Origin: Desulfuromonadaceae bacterium UBA2294
GTDB lineage: Bacteria; Desulfobacterota; Desulfuromonadia; Desulfuromonadales; UBA2294
NCBI GenBank assembly: GCA_002345625.1
Contig: DDWE01000024.1
Span: 1-5,983 of the forward strand
DNA length: 5,983 nucleotides
Reading direction: 5' to 3'
Made by a program: the position numbers and the translations under genes. Under the pieces are notes generated by a model that was given only the letters and a program-made list of their open reading frames with translations, did no database searches and was not told where the DNA came from. Shown here piece after piece: positions 1-4,989 of this stretch. How positions within the stretch are numbered: the first letter of the stretch is position 1; each line of letters opens with the position of its first letter.

Positions 1-1059
1 AACAGCAGCCGGAGCCGCAACAGCAACCGGGGCTGGGGCCGCAGCAGCCGGAACGGGCACAGGAGCACTCAAAGCCAAAGCGGTTGATGGCTGTTCAGCC
101 ACTTGCTCGTTCGCGCCGTATAGCGTCGGCGAAATGGAGTTGGCCGGCGGCGTTGTTGCAGCCGGTGGCAAAGGCGCCAGAGGCGTCAATGTCTTGATCC
201 TGATCAGTTTAACCGGTTCTTTCTTTTCCGGCACAACTTCTTCCTCAGGCAGGGCTTCCATCTCTTTCACCGGGCTGTAGGTCCCTATCCCCTGACAGGT
301 GGACAAACCAAACAGGATACGGTAATCGGGGCTGGCGTCGGAAAGCCCAACCGTAGCTCCGAGATTCAGGGTCAAGTGAGGAGAGAGAAAATATTGAAAG
401 CCGCCGCCGACCTCCCCCGCCCGATCTCCACCGACGAGAGCTGCAGAATAAGATTCAGCCTCGGCAATCAGGCGCAAACGCTCTGTCGGAAAAAATTCAA
501 TACCGCCGCCAAAGCCAACCTGGCTCGTTTCGTACGGAATTGGTGCCGTCGCCGGACGGTCATCCTTCTCACGGTATGCACCATAAGCATGCACCCCGAA
601 ACGACGGTTTTTCAAACTCGCAATCAAGCGCCCCTGATAATCGACCAGACCGTCATATTCAGGATCGTAAGAAATCTGTCGCTGTAGCTGGCCGTCAACG
701 GCAACTTTAAACAGGGATGAGCGACTGCCAAGAACACGCAATTTGGCACCAAGGTTCACATAACCGCGACCACTGTTCTGTTCTTCATCGTTAAACAGGA
801 CACTCGGATAGGATCCGTACATTTCCAGGGATGAACCGAGACCTAGAGTGATGGAAAAAGGGACCATCCGGGCCGGACCGTCAGGGCTGTCGGTAAAGTT
901 CATCCACAAACCGACACAGACGTTCCCCGCATTCAGAGTGTCTGCAGTCGGTTGGGAAAGCAAACCGGTATCGCCATATTGAGTCGGGACCGCCCACACG
1001 GGAACCGCAATGGAGAGGCAAAGACTGGCAACGCATATTGAACGAAGAAGAGTGATCAT
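1..1059 (-). CDS. Outer-membrane beta-barrel protein with Pro/Ala-rich linker (3' end beyond window)
   Basis: The frame is open from the ATG at 1059 to the window edge (353 codons, no stop), so the C-terminus is missing. The start is firm: a TAG stop lies directly upstream in frame, and AGGAAG sits 9 nt before the ATG. Residues 1-23 form a signal peptide (one Arg, hydrophobic core, VWA cleavage site). Residues 24-256 have the alternating Gly/aromatic pattern of a beta-barrel and begin with a GDTGLLSQPTADTL stretch resembling the first strand of YjbH-like or OmpA-family porins; the segment YRILFGLS near 247-253 looks like the last strand. From about residue 260 the chain changes to an acidic/Lys patch (PEEEVVPEKKEP) and then a Pro/Ala/Val-rich linker. 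Such a linker often leads to a periplasmic OmpA-like peptidoglycan-binding domain, but that part is outside the window. Exact function is not recognised. It is monocistronic as far as can be seen. Confidence 0.85.
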   Translation of the reverse strand, partial: MITLLRSICVASLCLSIAVPVWAVPTQYGDTGLLSQPTADTLNAGNVCVGLWMNFTDSPDGPARMVPFSITLGLGSSLEMYGSYPSVLFNDEEQNSGRGYVNLGAKLRVLGSRSSLFKVAVDGQLQRQISYDPEYDGLVDYQGRLIASLKNRRFGVHAYGAYREKDDRPATAPIPYETSQVGFGGGIEFFPTERLRLIAEAESYSAALVGGDRAGEVGGGFQYFLSPHLTLNLGATVGLSDASPDYRILFGLSTCQGIGTYSPVKEMEALPEEEVVPEKKEPVKLIRIKTLTPLAPLPPAATTPPANSISPTLYGANEQVAEQPSTALALSAPVPVPAAAAPAPVAVAAPAAV

Positions 1060-1171
1060 CTATTAGAGCTTCCTGAGTAAAAAAGCAGAACGGTACATAT
1101 CATCCTGACGCTAAAAAAGCAACAGGAACGACCGAAAACAGCCTTTTGCCTGACGGCGCAACACACCAACA

Positions 1172-1197
1172 ATCCCTTGACAATTCAAAAAAGGGAT
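1172..1197 (-). repeat. Inverted repeat in the leader of the barrel gene
   Basis: Seven-base arms ATCCCTT (1172-1178) and AAGGGAT (1191-1197) flank a 12-nt loop. If transcription starts upstream near 1212, this would fold as a weak stem in the 5' leader of the barrel mRNA. It carries A/U pairs and no following U-run that would make it a terminator. Role unknown. Confidence 0.4.
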
Positions 1198-1203
1198 AAA
1201 GGC

Positions 1204-1229
1204 CTTGTTACTAACAAGTATTATGCCAA
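1204..1229 (-). promoter_or_regulatory. Candidate promoter and 15-bp operator dyad for the barrel gene
   Basis: CTTGTTA-C-TAACAAG (1204-1218) is a perfect dyad with 7-bp arms and a single central base. Immediately upstream on the minus strand is CATAAT (plus 1220-1225), which matches five of six bases of a sigma-70 -10 box, but no good -35 is present. The same stretch also reads TTGGCAT-AATAC-TTGT, which has the GG/N10 layout of a sigma-54 promoter with GT in place of the usual GC at -12. Either reading places the start point inside the dyad, as expected for a repressor operator. Which sigma factor applies cannot be decided by eye. Confidence 0.4.
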
Positions 1230-1330
1230 AAAACAGCGAAAACCTTTAATAGATGCAGGCTTATGCAAAGCAACCAACCAACCCCGCTGAAATGGCGTAT
1301 CGGTCAAAGAGTTATTGTTTGGATCTTTTC

Positions 1331-1367
1331 AAAAAACCCGCCCCGGAAAGGAAAACCCTTCCGGGGC
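1331..1367 (-). terminator. Rho-independent terminator of the IHF gene
   Basis: On the minus strand a GC-rich stem (GCCCCGGAA paired with TTCCGGGGC, continuing past one mismatch by two more pairs) closes a 4-nt loop at 1352-1355 and is followed by GGG and six T residues (plus 1331-1336). The plus strand has no T-run after the stem, so the element works for leftward transcription. It lies about 170 nt past the IHF stop codon and insulates the barrel gene. Confidence 0.8.
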
Positions 1368-1538
1368 ACGGTAAAATACAGGGTCACTACCGGCAAAAAG
1401 CGGAACCGGTCAAACAATGCCCATATCGTGACAGCGCGATTCACTGTAACACTGTAAAGTCAGGACAGGCAAACCAGAGCCCAAGACAAACCAAAAAGCT
1501 GAGCAGCATCATCGCGTTATCAATTACAGCCGACAGGA

Positions 1539-1814
1539 TTACCGATCGACCATTTCGCGCAGCTCCTTACCAACCTTAAAAAAAGGCAATTTCTTCGGTC
1601 GGACATGAATGACTTGACCCGTCTTCGGGTTGCGTCCCATGTATGATTTGTATTCTTTGACAATAAAACTGCCAAAGCCCCGGATTTCTATCCGCCCGCC
1701 GTGAACCAGAGTCGAGGACATCTGATCAAAAATAAGATTAACGATCTCCTCCGATTTTTTAAATGTCAGATTCTTCTTTGCCGCCAACGACTCGACAAGC
1801 TCAGACTTATTCAT
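1539..1814 (-). CDS. ihfB: Integration host factor beta-like / HU-family DNA-binding protein
   Basis: This 91-residue protein has the normal length of HU/IHF subunits. It would act as a dimer in the nucleoid, bending DNA in recombination, replication and sigma-54 promoter activation. The N-terminal MNKSELVESLA helix, the RIEIRGFGSF dimer strand (residues about 41-50), the GRNPKTG beta-arm tip with the intercalating proline (about 60-66) and the C-terminal FKVGKELRE helix are all present. The RIEIRGFGSF and GRNPKTG wording is closer to E. coli IhfB than to HupA/B, so IHF-beta is the better call, although HU/IHF subclass by eye is not certain. GGAGGG lies 5 nt upstream of the ATG. The gene has its own promoter (1874-1901) and terminator (1331-1367), so it appears monocistronic, though no terminator separates it from the upstream regulator pair and read-through is possible. 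Confidence 0.9.
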   Translation of the reverse strand: MNKSELVESLAAKKNLTFKKSEEIVNLIFDQMSSTLVHGGRIEIRGFGSFIVKEYKSYMGRNPKTGQVIHVRPKKLPFFKVGKELREMVDR

Positions 1815-1873
1815 ATAAACCCTCCATCAACCCGTTTATGGGCTTTGCAACCAGGTGTTCGTCAGATAGACCA

Positions 1874-1901
1874 ACTATACCCGTCGATGAAAAGCTGTCA
1901 A
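1874..1901 (-). promoter_or_regulatory. Sigma-70 promoter of the IHF gene
   Basis: On the minus strand, a perfect -35 TTGACA (plus 1896-1901) and -10 TATAGT (plus 1874-1879) are separated by 16 bp. Transcription would begin near 1867, giving a leader of about 50 nt before the ATG at 1814. Confidence 0.75.
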
Positions 1902-1925
1902 CCTGCTGTAATTATTCTTTTTAGC

Positions 1926-2492
1926 TTAAATGGTCGTAAAGGGCGAAAGAGTCCAGATGACGTGGGCATCACCCACGCCTATATTTTGCCAGCGATGCGG
2001 CAAATGCGACTTAAAGGACAAACTGTCACCCGTGCGCAGGATAAATACTTCGCCGTCAATAGTCACCTGTAGTTCACCATTAATGAGATAAATCAACTCA
2101 TCCCCGGGGTGATACATATGATCATGACCACTGCTGCCACCGGCTTGCACAGTACAATAGAACGACATGAATTGCGGATCGCGCAGGCCCGAGGTGAACG
2201 ACTCGGTATGCATGTTGTCCTGATCATCGTAAACGGTCTTCGCCCGGGTCCCCGGCGACGAAAAAACTACTTCATGAGTATTGCGAACTTCCTCAACGAA
2301 GTAATTGATGCTCTTGTCAAAAACGACCGACAGCTTCATCAGAATTTCAACCGACGGGATGGTCAACCCCCGCTCAATGCGTGAAATCATATTCGATGAG
2401 ACACCGGCACGATCCGACAGCTCCTGGATGGTCATATCATTTTTCAGGCGAATCGCCTTAAGCTTCTTGCCAACAATCTTCTTAATGCGCAT
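1926..2492 (-). CDS. XRE-family transcriptional regulator with C-terminal cupin (distal paralog)
   Basis: This 188-residue protein joins an N-terminal HTH_3 (lambda Cro/C1-type) domain, residues about 8-65, to a C-terminal cupin_2 sensor domain, residues about 110-183. The HTH reads TIQELSDRAGVSSNMISRIE followed by RGLTIPS, typical of the PuuR/SutR-like class of small-molecule-responsive regulators. In the cupin, H123, H125, H128, E132 and H166 (in PHRW) could line a metal or ligand site. AGGAG sits 9 nt upstream of the ATG. It lies 18 bp after its paralog, so the two are co-transcribed. The two proteins share a long identical block across the recognition helix (residues about 30-54 here) but diverge in the cupin. 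The ligand and targets cannot be told from sequence. No terminator is obvious between its stop and the IHF promoter. Confidence 0.88.
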   Translation of the reverse strand: MRIKKIVGKKLKAIRLKNDMTIQELSDRAGVSSNMISRIERGLTIPSVEILMKLSVVFDKSINYFVEEVRNTHEVVFSSPGTRAKTVYDDQDNMHTESFTSGLRDPQFMSFYCTVQAGGSSGHDHMYHPGDELIYLINGELQVTIDGEVFILRTGDSLSFKSHLPHRWQNIGVGDAHVIWTLSPFTTI

Positions 2493-2510
2493 CGCTTTCG
2501 TCTCCTGCCG

Positions 2511-3077
2511 TTATTGGGCTACATTCGGTGCCGGAGACACCACCCACATGACCAAAGACTTGCCATCGTAGCGGTTCTCCCAGCGGTGCGGCAATGAGGC
2601 TTTGAAGGTCAGGGAGTCCCCCTTCTCCAGTAAATACTCGCGCCCTTCGATATGAAAAGCCACTCGCCCTTCCATCAGCAGAGCAAACTCCTCACCGCTA
2701 TGCACCATCGCTCCTTCACCACTGCTGCAGTCCGCTTCAAGGGTATCGAAGAAGACCGAGAAACTCGGGTCGCGCAGACCGTGAGACAGGCTGACAATCT
2801 GATGTTTATCCTCGAAGAAGAAGATCGGTTGACCTTCCCCGCTCCGGGTCAAAATCACCGTCGATCCCGTCGCGGCATCCTCGACAAAGAAGTTTATGCT
2901 CATGCCAAAGGCATTCGCCAGCTTCATCAAGATCTCAACCGATGGGATTGTCAAACCGCGTTCGATTCTTGAAATCATATTCGAGGAGACCCCTGATGAT
3001 TTTGCAACCTCTTGTATTGTAAGGTCGTTTTTCAGGCGCGTCGCCTTCAGCTTCTTACCGATAATTTTTTTAACCAT
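2511..3077 (-). CDS. XRE-family transcriptional regulator with C-terminal cupin (promoter-proximal paralog)
   Basis: First gene of the leftward pair. The frame could begin at 3089, but that ATG has no ribosome site, whereas the ATG at 3077 has GGGG 6 nt upstream and yields MVKKIIGKKLKA, aligning with MRIKKIVGKKLKA of the paralog and giving the same 188-residue length. HTH_3 spans residues about 7-64 and the cupin about 108-182. The recognition-helix region (about 29-53) is identical to that of the paralog. The cupin differs: the positions equal to H123 and H125 of the paralog are E121 and A123, leaving H126, E130 and H164. This suggests a different ligand or loss of metal binding. It is divergent from bioB and shares its control region, so control of the biotin operon, of itself, or both is possible but unproven. 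Confidence 0.88.
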   Translation of the reverse strand: MVKKIIGKKLKATRLKNDLTIQEVAKSSGVSSNMISRIERGLTIPSVEILMKLANAFGMSINFFVEDAATGSTVILTRSGEGQPIFFFEDKHQIVSLSHGLRDPSFSVFFDTLEADCSSGEGAMVHSGEEFALLMEGRVAFHIEGREYLLEKGDSLTFKASLPHRWENRYDGKSLVMWVVSPAPNVAQ

Positions 3078-3105
3078 GCCCTGCCCCATGAAATGAAATG
3101 AAACG

Positions 3106-3134
3106 ATTTTCTACCAGAGAACCATATTTGTCAA
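3106..3134 (-). promoter_or_regulatory. Candidate promoter of the XRE-cupin pair
   Basis: On the minus strand a perfect -35 TTGACA (plus 3129-3134) is followed after 17 bp by GAAAAT (plus 3106-3111), which matches four of six -10 bases. The start would fall near 3099, about 22 nt before the preferred ATG at 3077. A rival -35 TTGACA lies inside the BirA box (plus 3191-3196) but has only a poor -10 (TACACT at 15 bp). Confidence 0.45.
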
Positions 3135-3139
3135 CGGAA

Positions 3140-3175
3140 TATAAATTTATAAAACAATGTTACACATGTAGTGTA
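3140..3175. promoter_or_regulatory. Dyad-symmetric candidate operators in the divergent control region
   Basis: Two symmetric sites lie between the XRE promoter and the BirA box: the perfect 12-bp palindrome TATAAATTTATA (3140-3151) and TACAC-ATGTA-GTGTA (3161-3175, 5-bp arms, 5-bp centre). Dimeric XRE proteins usually bind short inverted repeats near their own promoters, so either could be an autoregulatory operator. AT-rich DNA yields such palindromes by chance, so support is modest. Confidence 0.3.
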
Positions 3176-3189
3176 TTGCTAGATGAGTA

Positions 3190-3221
3190 TTGTCAACCAA
3201 CATCACATGCAAGGTTGACAT
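3190..3221. promoter_or_regulatory. BirA box (biotin operator) upstream of bioB
   Basis: TTGTCAACC (3190-3198) and GGTTGACAT (3213-3221) form an inverted repeat with a 14-bp spacer. This fits the known bacterial BirA operator pattern TTGTwAACC-N14-GGTTwACAA with one change in the left arm and two in the right. The right half-site covers the -35 hexamer of the bioB promoter, so a BirA dimer carrying biotinyl-AMP would exclude RNA polymerase when biotin is plentiful. Confidence 0.88.
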
Positions 3222-3243
3222 TCCTCGGTGACAGAGCTATAAA
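3215..3243 (+). promoter_or_regulatory. Sigma-70 promoter of the bioBDA operon
   Basis: A perfect -35 TTGACA (3215-3220), an ideal 17-bp spacer and -10 TATAAA (3238-3243) precede bioB. The start point should be near 3250, leaving a leader of about 30 nt that has no room for a riboswitch, so control is expected at initiation through the overlapping BirA box. Confidence 0.85.
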
Positions 3244-3279
3244 CAGCCGATCTAAAAACCATAGATGGAGACAAGGACA

Positions 3280-4263
3280 ATGACCGACTGGAGCATCGAT
3301 CTGCACCGCCAGATCATCTCAGGAACCCCGGCCGGCGCCAACGACGCCCGCCGCATCCTTAACGCCAACGGCGCCGATCTGAGTTTCCTCATTGCCGGTG
3401 CCCACCGTCTGCGCGAGACCTATACCAACGGCAAGATCCATCTCTGCGCCATTCTGAACGCCAAATCAGGGCGTTGCGCCGAGAACTGCGCCTTCTGCGC
3501 CCAGTCAGCCCACGCCAAAACCGCTGCGCCGGTCTACCCGCTGAAGAGTCGCGCGGAGATTGTCGACGGCGCTCTGGCCGCAGATGCCGCCGGCGCCCGC
3601 TGTTACGGCATCGTCACCAGCGGCACCCGGGTCAATCCCGGCGCCGAGTTCGAAGAACTCCTGGCCGCTATCCGCGAAATCAAAACCCGCACCGCGATCC
3701 CGCCCTCGGCCTCTCTCGGCATCCTCGATGCGGAGACCGCCAGCGCCCTGGCCAAAGCCGGTTGCGCCACCTACCATCACAACCTCGAAACCGCCCGCTC
3801 TTTCTTTCCGCAGATCTGCACCACCCACGATTACGAAGAAGATGTCGCAACCATCCGCGTCGCCAAAGCATCCGGCATGCAGGTCTGCTGCGGCGGACTG
3901 TTCGGACTCGGTGAATCGCCGGCGCAACGGATCGAGCTCGCCCTGACCCTGCGCGAACTTGAGGTCGACTCGGTCCCGATCAACTTTCTCAATCCGGTGG
4001 AGGGGACACGCCTCGAAGGGCTGCGGCAATTATCACCACTTGACTGTTTGCGTATTGTTGTCATGTTCCGCTATCTGCTGCCGGATAAGCGTATTTCGGT
4101 CTGCGGCGGCCGCGAGAGCAATCTGCGGGAACTGCAGTCGTGGATCTTCATGGCCGGCGCCGATGGCATGATGGTCGGCAACTACCTGACCACCAGCGGC
4201 CGCGACCTGGCCCTTGACCATCAGATGCTGATGGATCTCGGCGAGGTGGCTGATGCCTGCTGA
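3280..4263 (+). CDS. bioB: Biotin synthase (radical SAM), probable type II auxiliary cluster
   Basis: BioB inserts sulfur into dethiobiotin, the last step of biotin synthesis. An upstream in-frame ATG exists at 3265, but GGAG at 3267-3270 lies 9 nt before the ATG at 3280, giving a 327-residue protein of normal length. The radical-SAM CxxxCxxC is C66, C70, C73 (GRCAENCAFC). YHHNLET near 165-171 corresponds to the conserved YNHNLDT, and GGLFGLGE (205-212) and the GGRE at 276-279 are family hallmarks. Of the E. coli auxiliary-cluster ligands C97, C128, C188 and R260, the first, third and fourth match C108, C203 and R278, but the C128 position is S143. Extra cysteines appear next to the ligand sites: C204 (VCCGG) and C275 (VCGGRE). 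This is the kind of altered ligand set reported for the type II BioB of anaerobes. The stop overlaps bioD by 11 bp. Confidence 0.96.
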   Translation: MTDWSIDLHRQIISGTPAGANDARRILNANGADLSFLIAGAHRLRETYTNGKIHLCAILNAKSGRCAENCAFCAQSAHAKTAAPVYPLKSRAEIVDGALAADAAGARCYGIVTSGTRVNPGAEFEELLAAIREIKTRTAIPPSASLGILDAETASALAKAGCATYHHNLETARSFFPQICTTHDYEEDVATIRVAKASGMQVCCGGLFGLGESPAQRIELALTLRELEVDSVPINFLNPVEGTRLEGLRQLSPLDCLRIVVMFRYLLPDKRISVCGGRESNLRELQSWIFMAGADGMMVGNYLTTSGRDLALDHQMLMDLGEVADAC

Positions 4264-4984
4264 TATGACTCCGGGAATTTTTGTCACCGGCACCGACACC
4301 GGCGTCGGCAAGACGATGGTTGCCGCCGCCCTTGCCCGTCTGCTGCACAACCGCGGGGTCAAGGTCGGAGTGATGAAGCCGATCGAAAGCGGCGTCGCCG
4401 ATGTGACACAACTCGGCGCTGACGGCGCCCTGCTCGCATGGGCTGCCGGCGTCGAGGATGACTGTAACCTCATCACTCCCTATCGCCTGCAACATCCGGT
4501 CGCACCGGCCATCGCCGCCAGTAAGGAGCAGGTGCGCATTGTTCCGAGCCTGCTGAGTGAAGCATATGCCACCCTGGCCGCGCGTCACAGCTACATGATC
4601 GTCGAAGGTGCCGGTGGGCTGATGACACCGCTGGCCGGTGGTCACTTAGTTGCCGACCTTGCCCGACAACTTGCGTTGCCGCTGCTGGTCGTCGCCCGCA
4701 CCGGCCTCGGCACCATCAATCATACCCTGCTCACCCTGCTCGCTGCGGCTTCGCATGAGCTGACCGTTGCCGGTTATATTCTCAACGGCATGCCGGATGA
4801 TGCCGACCTTGCCAACGACAGCGCACCGCACACTCTGGCATCCTTAACCGCCGTTGACATCCTCGGCGTCACCCCGCAAATCACCAACAGCGATGCAAAG
4901 GAGCAGGTCATCGCCCTCACTGCGATTCTCGATGCCCTTCCGACCCGCGATTTCCTCCTGCGCGCCATCGGCGCTCCGCTCTAA
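4253..4984 (+). CDS. bioD: Dethiobiotin synthetase
   Basis: BioD is the ATP-dependent cytosolic carboxylase that closes the ureido ring of 7,8-diaminopelargonate to give dethiobiotin, the substrate of BioB. The 243 residues match the family length. The P-loop GTDTGVGKT is at 13-21, the substrate loop MKPIESG at 41-47, VEGAGG at 117-122 (Mg/substrate-binding acid E118), and RTGLGTINHTLL at 149-160. The start at 4253 has GAGG 6 nt upstream inside the end of bioB; a second ATG at 4265 (MTPGIF) fits the usual short N-terminus but is 18 nt from that site. The 11-bp overlap with bioB suggests translational coupling, and bioA follows 5 bp after the stop. Confidence 0.95.
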   Translation: MPADMTPGIFVTGTDTGVGKTMVAAALARLLHNRGVKVGVMKPIESGVADVTQLGADGALLAWAAGVEDDCNLITPYRLQHPVAPAIAASKEQVRIVPSLLSEAYATLAARHSYMIVEGAGGLMTPLAGGHLVADLARQLALPLLVVARTGLGTINHTLLTLLAAASHELTVAGYILNGMPDDADLANDSAPHTLASLTAVDILGVTPQITNSDAKEQVIALTAILDALPTRDFLLRAIGAPL

Positions 4985-4989
4985 TCATC

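Larger units (their letters stand above)
1060..1538. other. 479-bp intergenic region between barrel gene and IHF gene
   Basis: No convincing gene lies here; plus-strand frames over 1253-1579 and 1263-1457 have no family resemblance and no ribosome site, and the first runs into the IHF gene on the other strand. The stretch holds, from left to right, the ribosome site and about 150 nt leader of the barrel gene, a hairpin-forming repeat (1172-1197), a 15-bp perfect dyad with a possible promoter (1204-1229), an intrinsic terminator for the IHF gene (1331-1367), and a roughly 170-nt 3' untranslated segment that includes a tiny hydrophobic reading frame at 1441-1512 of doubtful status. Confidence 0.7.

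Noticed and set aside
376..687. Plus-strand 103-codon frame
   Set aside because: Lies opposite the barrel gene, which has a signal peptide, ribosome site and barrel pattern; the plus frame has no family-like sequence.
1056..1103. 15-codon upstream reading frame (MICTVLLFYSGSSNR) whose TGA overlaps the barrel ATG
   Set aside because: The ATGA overlap is suggestive of coupling, but it has no properly spaced ribosome site and no sign of a regulatory amino-acid run.
1253..1579. Plus-strand 108-codon frame in the intergenic region
   Set aside because: Runs through the IHF terminator and into the IHF coding end; composition is not protein-like and no ribosome site is seen.
3128..3136. TTGTCAACG, eight of nine bases of the left BirA half-site, as a third BirA site
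   Set aside because: It has no inverted partner at the 14-bp spacing, and the match is explained by it containing the TTGACA -35 hexamer on the minus strand.
3250..3279. Riboswitch in the bioB leader
   Set aside because: The predicted leader is about 30 nt, too short for an aptamer, and a BirA box already explains control.
3505..4029. Minus-strand 174-codon frame within bioB
   Set aside because: A high-GC shadow of bioB, whose own frame has all family motifs.
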